A DNA stretch of 11,606 bases from Casp-actino8 sp964614655 (GCA_964614655.1 CAZTPF010000047.1:1-11606), one strand, 5' to 3'; positions 1-7,048 are shown, counted from the first letter of the stretch. Numbers and translations are program-made. Notes: generated by a model from the sequence alone, not told the origin.

Positions 1-3
1 ACG

Positions 4-33
4 AAAAACCGCCCGGTCGACAGACCGGGCGGT
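4..33 (-). terminator. Intrinsic terminator of the tRNA-Val transcript
   Basis: An 11-bp perfect stem lies at 8-18 paired with 23-33, with a 4-nt loop. On the minus strand it is followed at once by five T residues (positions 8 to 4, the first of them pairing in the stem). It starts 4 nt after the CCA end of the tRNA, so it would stop transcription just past the tRNA. It is the only hairpin-plus-T-tract that I recognise in the window. Confidence 0.9.
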
Positions 34-37
34 GAAC

Positions 38-114
38 TGGTGGGCGATACCGGGCTCGAACCGATGACCTCTACGGTGTGAACGTAGCGCTCTAGCCGAC
101 TGAGCTAATCGCCC
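38..114 (-). tRNA. tRNA-Val (anticodon CAC), CCA encoded
   Basis: The minus strand folds into a complete 77-nt cloverleaf. It has a 7-bp acceptor stem (GGGCGAT with ATCGCCC), a D arm with GCTC/GAGC and a 5-bp anticodon stem CTACG/CGTAG. The 7-nt loop TTCACAC gives anticodon CAC, which reads the valine codon GTG. A T arm with loop TTCGAGC, discriminator A and a genomically encoded CCA (40 to 38) complete it. GTG is frequent in this GC-rich coding sequence, which fits a dedicated CAC tRNA. It lies 29 bp after the J-domain gene and directly before a terminator, and may have its own promoter. Confidence 0.96.
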
Positions 115-126
115 CAGCGACCAGGC

Positions 127-132
127 ACGCTA
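127..132 (-). promoter_or_regulatory. Possible -10 box of the tRNA-Val promoter
   Basis: The minus strand reads TAGCGT (132 to 127), matching the actinobacterial TANNNT -10 pattern. A start about 6-7 nt downstream would leave a short leader before the mature tRNA 5' end at 114. No convincing -35 box is visible. The tRNA could equally be made by read-through from the gene upstream. Confidence 0.35.
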
Positions 133-143
133 CCAAGGCCCGG

Positions 144-767
144 TCACCTCACCACCACGCACACCTTGCCCATCCCCTGTCGATCCCGATACCCGGCCAG
201 ACCGGCCGAGCACACCCCGTCGAACGGAACCACCTCGCGGACTTCGGCCTCGTGCAGCCCGTCGCACGGCACCTCGAAAGCCTCCCCGCGCATGTCGTCG
301 ATATCGACACACGAACCCACCTGAACCAAGTTGTCGATGGGAGGCGGCTCCGAACCGCCCGTGAGCGCCCCGAGCACGAGGATCGCCACTGTCGCCACCA
401 CCACGAGTGACAGCACGAATCGCCACGGGAACCGGGCCGGGGTCGCCGACGGCACGTGCACGTACGAGGACGTCGAACGGTCGTCGCGAACTCTCGACAC
501 CGGAACGTCGGCTCCCACACGCAGATCGGCGTCGTAGCGAGCTCGTCGCGCCGGATCCGACAACACCGACCACGCTTCGTTGATCGCTGCCATCTCGGGA
601 GACGGACGACCGCCACGCGCGTCGGGGTGATGTCGACGCGCCAGGGCGCGATACGCGGCGCGGATCTCCGCTTGGGTCGCCTGAGGTCGAACCCCGAGTC
701 GTTCGTAGTAGGCGCCGATGTGGGCGAGGCTAACGGTCGAGTCGACGACACCCGAAGGTGGGCTCAG
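144..767 (-). CDS. Membrane-anchored J-domain protein with extracytoplasmic Septum_form-like domain; start codon unusual
   Basis: This is a DnaJ-type co-chaperone of 207 residues if started at the CTG at 767-765. The J domain covers about residues 20-79: YYERLGV in helix I, the HPD motif at 47-49 that contacts Hsp70, then NEAWSVLSDPARRARYD in the last helices. A polar linker leads to one membrane helix (about 115-137). The outer part has four cysteines (153, 168, 186, 203) and a GSC..VPC..LHEAEV pattern like the actinobacterial Septum_form domain. Topology is J domain inside, Cys domain outside. Between the in-frame stop at 806-804 and the ATG at 593 there is no ATG, GTG or TTG. Starting at that ATG (residue 59) would remove the HPD. 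CTG at 767 overlaps the TGA of the dehydrogenase by 4 nt (CTGA), which suggests translational coupling; no Shine-Dalgarno is seen. ATC at 719 is another option. The gene is sure; the start is not. Confidence 0.8.
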   Translation of the reverse strand: MSPPSGVVDSTVSLAHIGAYYERLGVRPQATQAEIRAAYRALARRHHPDARGGRPSPEMAAINEAWSVLSDPARRARYDADLRVGADVPVSRVRDDRSTSSYVHVPSATPARFPWRFVLSLVVVATVAILVLGALTGGSEPPPIDNLVQVGSCVDIDDMRGEAFEVPCDGLHEAEVREVVPFDGVCSAGLAGYRDRQGMGKVCVVVR

Positions 768-1696
768 TAACCGAGATCGGGGTCGACCGGGCCGATCAAC
801 TCGTCACCGGCGATCCAGCGTCGCACGTTGGTGGCGATACGTTCGCTCAACAACGGCACCGCCATCTCGGGCGTGTTGCCGACATGCGGTGTGATGATGC
901 AGTTCGGCATACCCCAAAGCCGATGTCCGGCCGGCAGCGGTTCGGGATCGGTCACGTCGAGTGCTGCGCCACCGATCATGCCGTTGTCGAGAGCCCAGAC
1001 CAGATCGTCGGTCCGCACATGCTTGCCGCGCGCCACGTTCACGAGCCAGGCGTGCGACTCCATCGTCTCGAACTCGCTGCGACCCATCATTCCCTCGGTC
1101 TCGGGGGTGAGGGGCAGGGCCAGAAACACGACGTCGGCCCCCGGAAGCGCGTCGACATAGCGGTCGCTCTCGAGAACCACGTCGACTCCCTCCATGTCGG
1201 TCACCCGGTTTCGCACGACGGTCACGTGACAGCCGAAAGGAGCGAGAAGTCGCACGATCTCCTCGGTGATTCCGCCACCACCGAGGATGCTCACTCGCGC
1301 ACCGATGAGATTGCGGCCGACCGGACCCGACCATGCGCTCTGACGCGAGTAGTGCACGAGGCCGCGCAGTCCGGCCAGCGCCATCCCGACGGCCATCTCG
1401 GCGACCGGCTCGGCGTAGACACCTTTGCCACACGTCCACAGGCGATCGTCGTCGATCAGGTGTGCGAACTCCTCCACACCGGCGAACGGGAGTTGGATCC
1501 ACTCGAGATGCTGATTCGCGTCGATCACGGCCGCCAGGCCCTCGGGATCGCGCGCCGCTCCCCACACCAGCGCCGTGGTGTCGGCCACGTCGACGAGTTC
1601 ACCACCTCCGTCGACAACTGCATCTCGCATCCACGGCACTGCGGTGTCGGGCAGCACGGCCACGCGAGGCGGGCGAGGACTTGGAGGATTCGACAT
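764..1696 (-). CDS. D-isomer-specific 2-hydroxyacid dehydrogenase family protein
   Basis: A 310-residue soluble NAD(P)-dependent oxidoreductase of the D-2-hydroxyacid dehydrogenase family, which interconverts 2-oxoacids and D-2-hydroxyacids. The usual length for the family is 310-340. The catalytic trio is present: Arg223 (NVARG), Glu252 (DPEPLP) and His271 (ITPHVGN). The Rossmann nucleotide-binding turn is ILGGGGITEE at about 137-146. The expected third glycine of GxGxxG is Thr144, while the other glycines are kept. The VYAEPVAEMAVGMALAGLR stretch at 93-111 is also typical of the family. The ATG at 1696 gives the normal family N-terminus; the GAGCGGG ahead of it is at best a weak ribosome site. 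It is the first gene of a two-gene unit with the J-domain gene and is divergent from the sulfatase. Substrate is unknown; a glyoxylate/hydroxypyruvate reductase-like role is possible but unproven. Confidence 0.9.
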   Translation of the reverse strand: MSNPPSPRPPRVAVLPDTAVPWMRDAVVDGGGELVDVADTTALVWGAARDPEGLAAVIDANQHLEWIQLPFAGVEEFAHLIDDDRLWTCGKGVYAEPVAEMAVGMALAGLRGLVHYSRQSAWSGPVGRNLIGARVSILGGGGITEEIVRLLAPFGCHVTVVRNRVTDMEGVDVVLESDRYVDALPGADVVFLALPLTPETEGMMGRSEFETMESHAWLVNVARGKHVRTDDLVWALDNGMIGGAALDVTDPEPLPAGHRLWGMPNCIITPHVGNTPEMAVPLLSERIATNVRRWIAGDELIGPVDPDLGY

Positions 1697-1705
1697 GGCC
1701 CGCTC

Positions 1706-1711
1706 ACGTTA
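1706..1711 (-). promoter_or_regulatory. Possible -10 box for the dehydrogenase / J-domain unit
   Basis: The minus strand reads TAACGT, 9 nt before the ATG at 1696, fitting TANNNT. Transcription would begin at or just before the start codon. It lies in the 80-bp divergent gap with the sulfatase. The spacing is less tight than at the other starts, so support is weak. Confidence 0.35.
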
Positions 1712-1764
1712 GTCGAACCGTCTGCGAGGAGAACACGGACTCCGAGCCCTGCTGCGCCACGTCC

Positions 1765-1770
1765 TAGTCT
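1765..1770 (+). promoter_or_regulatory. Leaderless-type promoter -10 box of the sulfatase gene
   Basis: TAGTCT lies exactly 6 nt before the GTG start at 1777. In actinobacteria a TANNNT box about 6-8 nt before the start codon commonly marks a leaderless mRNA that begins at the start codon. The identical hexamer and spacing occur at the aldehyde dehydrogenase start, and a near match at the P450 start. No clear -35 is seen, and there is no Shine-Dalgarno before the GTG, which agrees with a leaderless transcript. Confidence 0.6.
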
Positions 1771-1776
1771 CGAGAC

Positions 1777-3990
1777 GTGAAGTATCCCGAACGACCAGAA
1801 CGCACACCCAACATCGTCGTCGTCGTGCTCGACGACGTCGGCTTCGGCCAACTTGGCTGCATGGGTTCTCCGATCGCCACACCCAACATCGATCGACTGG
1901 CCGACGGCGGCCTGCGTTACAACCGGTTCCACGTCACGTCGATCTGCTCGTCGACTCGCGCCACGCTCATGACGGGACGCAACCACCATGCGGTCGGTGT
2001 GGGCGCCACGCAGGAGACCGCGTTCGACCTTCCGGGCTACAGCGGACGGCTCCCCAAGACCGCAATCGCCCTCCCCCGCATTCTTCGCGACAACGGCTAC
2101 AACACCATGTGCGTCGGCAAGTGGCACCTCACACCACAAGCCGAGTACTCGGCCGCCGGTCCATTCGACCGTTGGCCGCTCGGCCTGGGTTTCGAGCGGT
2201 ACTACGGATTTCTCGGTGCCGAGACCAACCACTGGTCACCCGAGCTCGTTCGCGACAACACGCCGATCGAAGTGCCGGCTCGCACCACGCAGAGCGACAC
2301 CTACCACCTGACCGACGACCTGGCCGATCAAGCGATCGAGATGTTGCGAGCGCAGTACCACGTGGCGCCCGACAAGCCTTTTTTCTTGTGGTTCGCCACC
2401 GGAGCCGCCCACGCGCCTCATCACGTGGCCCGCGAATGGGCGGATGCCTATCGCGGCAGGTTCGACGACGGTTGGGACACACTCCGCGAGTCCACGTATC
2501 GCCACCAACTCGAACTCGGCGTCATTCCCTCCGACACCGTCCTCACTCCCCGTCCGTCGTGGGTGCCCGAATGGTCGAGCCTGTCGGCCGACGAACAGCG
2601 TCTGTACGCGCGTTACATGGAAGTGTTCGCCGGCATGCTCACGCACACCGATGCCCAGATCGGCCGCATCCTCGACGAAATCGACGCCCAAGGACGCGCC
2701 GACGACACCATCGTGCTCGTGATGTCCGACAACGGAGCCAGCAGCGAAGGCGGGCCGTCCGGCACGTTGAACGAGGCGGCCTCGTGGCTCGGCGACCACT
2801 CGACGGTGGCCGAGGCCCTGGAGGCGATCGACGAAATCGGCGGACCGAATCACAGCAACCACTATCCGTGGGGCTGGGCCTGGGCTGGCAACTCGCCGTT
2901 CCGCCTCTGGAAGCGATACTCGTGGCTCGGTGGTGTGCGCGCTCCACTCGTCGTTCGCTGGCCGGCCGGCGTCGCCGATCGTGGAGCGGTGCGCTCGCAG
3001 TTCCTGCATTCGATCGACGTGGCGCCGACACTTCTGTCGTGCCTCGGTCTCGCCATGCCCGACGTCGTCGACGGCATCGAGCAGCAGCGAGTCGACGGAC
3101 ACGACGCCTCGAACACGTTCTCCGACCCGTCGGCACCCGAAGTGCACACCACCCAGTACTTCGAGATGCACGGCTCGCGTTCGATCTACCGCGACGGCTG
3201 GAAGGCCACGAGCAACTTCGTGTCGCCACTGTTCGGAGAGCGCGACCGCATCCTCGGCAGCCATGCGTACGACACCGACGCGTGGGAACTGTTCGACCTC
3301 ACCACCGACTTCTCGGAGTCGACCGACCTCTCCGCCGAGCAGCCCGAACTGCTCGCCGAACTCCAGGCTCTCTGGACGGCCGAGGCCGAAGCAAACCAGG
3401 TGTTCCCGTTGTTCGATCCGACGGCCGGCTACCCCGCCCATCCCACCGAATATCCGTTGCCGCGGTCGGCGCGCTACCGGCCGGCCGAGCAACCCGTGGC
3501 CGCCTGTCGGATGCCGGCCATGTTCGGTGGATTCACGATGAGCGCGCGCATCGAGGTGGATGCGAACTGCCAAGGCGTACTCGGCGCCCTCGGCGACCAC
3601 CAGGGTGGCTGGGCGTTGCACGCCGTCGACGGACATGTCCGCTTCGACGTCGCCTACGGACACCACCACACTCATCTGTCCTCGTCGACCCCTCTACCCC
3701 CGGGAGAACACACGATTGCCGTCACGATGGCCGCCGGAGAGGTCACGTTGTGGATCGACGACGCCGAGATCGACCGTGGCCGCTATGACGGCCTCTTCAT
3801 GTTCCCCGGCGTCACCACCGCGGCCGGCGGACTCTGGGTCGGACGCCATGACGGGCTCGAAGTCGACGACTCGTATCGGTCGCCGGCCGTGTTCACGGGA
3901 ACTCTGCACCACCTCGACATCGAGAGCGGGTCACGTTCGGCCGGGCTGTCGTTCGCGGCCACGATGCGACTCGGCGAAGCGAGCGACTGA
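1777..3990 (+). CDS. Arylsulfatase-family enzyme with C-terminal jelly-roll-like domain
   Basis: A 737-residue type I sulfatase-fold hydrolase. The core (about 10-540) has the metal ligands Asp19-Asp20 (VVLDDVGFG), GKWH at 114-117, HAPHH at 212-216, SDNG at 317-320 and WKR at 378-380. The region after Cys57 reads TRATLMTGRNHH as in arylsulfatases. The modified-residue motif is C57-S-S-T-R61: the Cys to be turned into formylglycine is present, but the Pro/Ala usual at +2 is Ser59. The common HEGG is WLGG (383-386). Residues about 580-720 are rich in beta strands (GGWALHAVDGHVRFDVAY, TLWIDDAEIDRG, GLWVGR) and look like a concanavalin/LamG-type domain, as in long actinobacterial arylsulfatases. 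No signal peptide, so probably cytoplasmic. It should hydrolyse a sulfate (or phosphate) ester; substrate unknown. GTG start with a -10 box 6 nt upstream. No formylglycine-generating enzyme gene lies in the window. Confidence 0.9.
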   Translation: MKYPERPERTPNIVVVVLDDVGFGQLGCMGSPIATPNIDRLADGGLRYNRFHVTSICSSTRATLMTGRNHHAVGVGATQETAFDLPGYSGRLPKTAIALPRILRDNGYNTMCVGKWHLTPQAEYSAAGPFDRWPLGLGFERYYGFLGAETNHWSPELVRDNTPIEVPARTTQSDTYHLTDDLADQAIEMLRAQYHVAPDKPFFLWFATGAAHAPHHVAREWADAYRGRFDDGWDTLRESTYRHQLELGVIPSDTVLTPRPSWVPEWSSLSADEQRLYARYMEVFAGMLTHTDAQIGRILDEIDAQGRADDTIVLVMSDNGASSEGGPSGTLNEAASWLGDHSTVAEALEAIDEIGGPNHSNHYPWGWAWAGNSPFRLWKRYSWLGGVRAPLVVRWPAGVADRGAVRSQFLHSIDVAPTLLSCLGLAMPDVVDGIEQQRVDGHDASNTFSDPSAPEVHTTQYFEMHGSRSIYRDGWKATSNFVSPLFGERDRILGSHAYDTDAWELFDLTTDFSESTDLSAEQPELLAELQALWTAEAEANQVFPLFDPTAGYPAHPTEYPLPRSARYRPAEQPVAACRMPAMFGGFTMSARIEVDANCQGVLGALGDHQGGWALHAVDGHVRFDVAYGHHHTHLSSSTPLPPGEHTIAVTMAAGEVTLWIDDAEIDRGRYDGLFMFPGVTTAAGGLWVGRHDGLEVDDSYRSPAVFTGTLHHLDIESGSRSAGLSFAATMRLGEASD

Positions 3991-3994
3991 GAAA

Positions 3995-4816
3995 TCAGGC
4001 CGTCTGACCGAGGCGACGTCGGCGGCGTTCGCCCATGAACGAACCGGTCGCCATGATGGCCACCGTGACCACCAGGATGACGGTGGCCAACACGTTGATC
4101 TGCGGCGGCAACTGGACGCGGGCGGCTCCGAAGATCTGCAACGGGAACGTGAGGGTGGAGCCGGCGTTGAAGAACGTGATGATGAAGTCGTCGAGCGACA
4201 GCGCGAAGGCCAAGAGGGACGCGGCGAGGATGCCGGGAAGAATCAGCGGGAACGTGACTTTCCAGAACGTGCGCACGGGCGACGCCCCGAGATCCTGAGC
4301 GGCCTGTTCGAGAGTCCAGTCGAAGCCGCGAATTCGGGCTCGCACCGTGAGCGCCACGAAGCTCACCTGGAACATCGCGTGGGCAATGACGATGGTCGTG
4401 AATCCGAAGTCGACCACGCTCTGGCCGAGGAACAGCGTGGCCAGCGACGAACCGAGAACGATCTCGGGAGTGGTGAGCGGCAGGACCAGGAAGAAGTTGT
4501 AGGCCGCCGAACCCTTGAAGCGGTAACGAGACAACGCAATGGCGATCATCGAACCGAGCACGGTGGCGATGAGCGTCGAGACGGCGGCGATCTGCAAGCT
4601 GGTCACGAAGGCGTCGGTCAGGCCGCGATCGGAGAACGGCTCCTTCCAGTTGTCGAGTGTGAACTTGCTCCAGACGATGTTGAACTTTCCCTGCGGGTCG
4701 TTGAACGAGAACGCAACGATGAACGCGATCGGCAAGAAGAGATACAAGAAGCCGAAAGCTGCGAACACGTTGAGGGCGGCACGGCCGACTCGTCCTCGCT
4801 TGGTCATCACGCTCAT
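3995..4816 (-). CDS. potC: Polyamine ABC transporter permease PotC
   Basis: A 273-residue inner-membrane permease of the spermidine/putrescine ABC transporter, pairing with PotB to form the channel. About six hydrophobic segments are visible, the first at 15-36. The EAA loop that docks on the ATPase is at 170-195 (EQAAQDLGASP, then LILPG), with its conserved Gly177. The SLDDF motif at 207-211 is typical of PotC. The tail is basic (five Arg at 264-268). Length matches the family. The ATG at 4816 overlaps the potB stop as ATGA and has GAGGA (4827-4823) 6 nt upstream. A second ATG at 4807 is a weaker alternative. It is the last gene of the operon and ends 4 bp from the end of the convergent sulfatase. 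The open frame continues upstream to 5776 only as an out-of-frame shadow of potB. Confidence 0.94.
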   Translation of the reverse strand: MSVMTKRGRVGRAALNVFAAFGFLYLFLPIAFIVAFSFNDPQGKFNIVWSKFTLDNWKEPFSDRGLTDAFVTSLQIAAVSTLIATVLGSMIAIALSRYRFKGSAAYNFFLVLPLTTPEIVLGSSLATLFLGQSVVDFGFTTIVIAHAMFQVSFVALTVRARIRGFDWTLEQAAQDLGASPVRTFWKVTFPLILPGILAASLLAFALSLDDFIITFFNAGSTLTFPLQIFGAARVQLPPQINVLATVILVVTVAIMATGSFMGERRRRRLGQTA

Positions 4817-5874
4817 GCCAGGTCCTCGGTCCCGAAGAAGCGGCTGTAGACGATCACCATCACGGTGATGATGGCCATGAGGACGAACGACATGGCGCTC
4901 GCCACCGGGTAGTTGTTCTGACGCAGGAACTGGTCCTGGATCGAGTTGCCGATCATGGTGGTGTTCGGATTCCCGAGGAACTGGGCGTTCACGAAGTCTC
5001 CGGCGGCCGGAATGAAGGTGAGCAGAGTGCCGGCGAAGATGCCCGGAATCGACAACGGCACCACGACCTTGCGGAAAGCTCGCGATCCCGACGAATACAG
5101 ATCTTGGGCAGCATCGACGAGCCGCACGTCGATCTTCTCGAGACTCACATAGATCGGCAGGATCATGAAGGGCAGGAAGTTGTAGGTGAGACCGCCGATC
5201 ACCGCCGCCGGCGTGTTGATCAACTTGCCGTCCTGCATGATGTTCAAGAATTCGAGCACACCGGACAGTTGAAGAGTGTCGAGCACTTTCACGGCCGGCC
5301 CACTGTCGGCGAGGATCGACGTCCAGGCGATGGTTCGGATGAGATAACTCGTGAAGAACGGAATCACAACGAGGCCCAAGAGGATGTTGCGGTACTTGCC
5401 GCCCCGGAAGGCGATCACGTACGCAATGGGATAGCCGATCAGGATCGTGAGAACCGTCGCAATGCCGGCGTAGAGGAAGGCGCGTGTGAACTGAGGGCCG
5501 AAGTCGGAGAACGCTTTGCCGTAGTTGCTGAACTCCCACGTGAAGGTGGGGAACACCGCGAAGCGAGTTTCCTTGGACGACAGCGAGATCTTGAGAAGCG
5601 TCCAGAGTGGTGCCAGATAGAAAATGGCGAGCCAGAGAGAGCCGGGCTTCAGCAGGCCGTAGGGCGACAGCGCGCGTTTGGTCTCGGGACTGCCGAGGAC
5701 GGCCAGGGTGATGAACCCGACCACGATGAGCGCGGCGAGCACCAGAACGACGAGCGCGATGGGCCCGGAGACCCATCGCGCACCGACAGCGAGAAGGGCG
5801 ACGCCGACGAGGACGAGGCCCGTGAGGCCGATCCGCTCGCTCGAGGATCCGGTGAGATTCCTCACCCTCGACAC
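4813..5874 (-). CDS. potB: Polyamine ABC transporter permease PotB with extra N-terminal membrane segments
   Basis: The second permease of the polyamine importer, 353 residues from the GTG at 5874. The core (about 75-348) resembles PotB: a first helix at 78-97, then IPFFTSYLIRTIAW at 171-184, and GDFVNAQFLGNPNTTMIGN at 292-310. The EAA loop reads VDAAQDLYSSGSRAF (253-267), so the usual Gly after Leu is Tyr260, while PLSIPG is kept. Before the core lie two hydrophobic stretches (about 16-34 and 38-60) absent from the usual 285-310-residue PotB. No ATG is usable; GTG codons at 5889, 5874 and 5865 are all in frame and none has a good ribosome site, so the start is uncertain by a few residues. 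The gene begins 5-29 bp after the potD stop, suggesting coupling. Identity as PotB is well supported by its place in the operon. Confidence 0.9.
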   Translation of the reverse strand: MSRVRNLTGSSSERIGLTGLVLVGVALLAVGARWVSGPIALVVLVLAALIVVGFITLAVLGSPETKRALSPYGLLKPGSLWLAIFYLAPLWTLLKISLSSKETRFAVFPTFTWEFSNYGKAFSDFGPQFTRAFLYAGIATVLTILIGYPIAYVIAFRGGKYRNILLGLVVIPFFTSYLIRTIAWTSILADSGPAVKVLDTLQLSGVLEFLNIMQDGKLINTPAAVIGGLTYNFLPFMILPIYVSLEKIDVRLVDAAQDLYSSGSRAFRKVVVPLSIPGIFAGTLLTFIPAAGDFVNAQFLGNPNTTMIGNSIQDQFLRQNNYPVASAMSFVLMAIITVMVIVYSRFFGTEDLA

Positions 5875-5894
5875 GACCGGAGCGGCCACGAGGA

Positions 5895-7043
5895 CTAGGC
5901 CCCGGTGATGGCCGAGAAGGCCTCTTCGAACTCGGCTTCGACGTCGTCGCTCAGATCGGCGAAGGCGTAGAGGCGAGCCCGAGTGGCGTCGTCGGGGAAG
6001 AGCAGCGGATCGTCGGCCAGTTCGGGGTCGATCTTGGCGAGTTCTTCGCGCACACCCTTGACCGGCGACATGTACTGCACCCACGCCGTGATCTGAGCGG
6101 CCTGAACCGGGTCGTACACGAAGTCCATGAACTTGGCGGCGGCCGCCGTGTTCTTGGCACCCTTCGGCACGACCATGGTGTCCCACCAGAGGGTTCCGCC
6201 CTCTTCGGGAATCACGAACCGAGCGCTCGGGTTGTCGGCCTGGAGCTGCAGAATGTCGCCGGACCAACCCACGCAGGCGGCAAAGTTGCCGAGCGAGAGA
6301 TCGTCCATGTAGTCGTTACCGGTGAAGGCACGGATCTGACCGTCGGCCTTGGCCTTCTCGAGCTGCTCGAACGCCGGTGCGGCATCGTTGAACGACGACA
6401 CGGTGGACGGGTTGATGCCGAGACCGAGGAGCAACAGACCGATCGTGTCGCGCATTTCGGTGAGCATGCCGATCTTGCCCTTGAACGCCGGATCGAACAG
6501 ATCGGCGACGCTGTTGAGCTCGCGTCCGGTGACGTCGATGTTGTAGGCGATACCCGCGGTACCGGCCTGCCACGGCAAGCTGAACTCGCCGGTCGGATCG
6601 CTCGGCGGGTTCTTGAAGGCGTCTTCCAAGTTCTTGGCGTTGGGCACCTTGTCGACCGGGAGCTTCTCGAGCCAGCCGAGCTTGCGCAGACGACCGGCCA
6701 TCCACTGCGTCGGCATGATGATGTCGGGGTCGATGGTCTTGCCGGTGCCGAGAAGAGGCTGGATCTTGGCGAAGTACTCGAGGTTGTCGTTGTAGGCCTC
6801 GGAGTAGGTGGTCTTGACACCGCTGGCGGCCACGAAACGATCGATGGTGCCGGTCGCGCCGTCTTCAGTGGGGTCGATGTAATACGGCCAGTTCTCGACG
6901 AACAACTCGTCGGCTCCGCCGCTGCCACCATCGTCGCCGCCGCACGCGGCCAAGATGGCCGGCAACGACAAGCCCGCGGCGCCGACGACGCCGGAGCGAA
7001 TCAACAATTCACGACGCGAAAATCCTCGCTTCGGTGCGTTCAT
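5895..7043 (-). CDS. potD: Polyamine-binding lipoprotein PotD
   Basis: A 382-residue extracytoplasmic substrate-binding protein of the putrescine/spermidine importer. The N-terminus has a twin-arginine-like SRRELL (9-14), a hydrophobic stretch and a lipobox LAAC ending at Cys34, then a Gly/Asp/Ser-rich linker. It should therefore be exported, perhaps folded through Tat, and lipid-anchored outside. Family motifs: NWPYYI (51-56), the SLPWQAGTAGIAYN hinge region (155-168), VGWSGD (258-263) and EGGTLWWD (281-288). Compared from memory with E. coli PotD, the ligand positions Trp34, Tyr37, Trp229, Trp255 and Asp257 correspond to Trp52, Tyr55, Trp260, Trp286 and Asp288. Asp168/Glu171 appear as Glu196/Asp199, so polyamine binding is likely. 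The ATG at 7043 follows a strong ribosome site. It lies 88 bp after potA. Confidence 0.95.
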   Translation of the reverse strand: MNAPKRGFSRRELLIRSGVVGAAGLSLPAILAACGGDDGGSGGADELFVENWPYYIDPTEDGATGTIDRFVAASGVKTTYSEAYNDNLEYFAKIQPLLGTGKTIDPDIIMPTQWMAGRLRKLGWLEKLPVDKVPNAKNLEDAFKNPPSDPTGEFSLPWQAGTAGIAYNIDVTGRELNSVADLFDPAFKGKIGMLTEMRDTIGLLLLGLGINPSTVSSFNDAAPAFEQLEKAKADGQIRAFTGNDYMDDLSLGNFAACVGWSGDILQLQADNPSARFVIPEEGGTLWWDTMVVPKGAKNTAAAAKFMDFVYDPVQAAQITAWVQYMSPVKGVREELAKIDPELADDPLLFPDDATRARLYAFADLSDDVEAEFEEAFSAITGA

Positions 7044-7048
7044 CTGTG

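Noticed and set aside
2109..3788. Long open frames on both strands across the sulfatase (plus 2109-3788, minus 2236-3675).
   Set aside because: Both are out-of-frame shadows of the sulfatase, with Arg-rich low-complexity translations and no domain; the sulfatase frame carries all the catalytic motifs.
3991..4035. The inverted GGCGA...TCGCC near the potC 3' end as a terminator.
   Set aside because: The stem is short, lies inside potC coding sequence and has no T tract on either strand.
4817..5776. An N-terminal extension that would make PotC 593 residues long.
   Set aside because: The extra part is an Arg/His-rich shadow of potB in another frame. The ATG at 4816 overlaps the potB stop and has a good ribosome site.
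5898..6267. An N-terminal extension that would make PotB 484 residues long.
   Set aside because: It overlaps the 3' third of potD in another frame and has shadow composition; GTG starts just after the potD stop are more likely.
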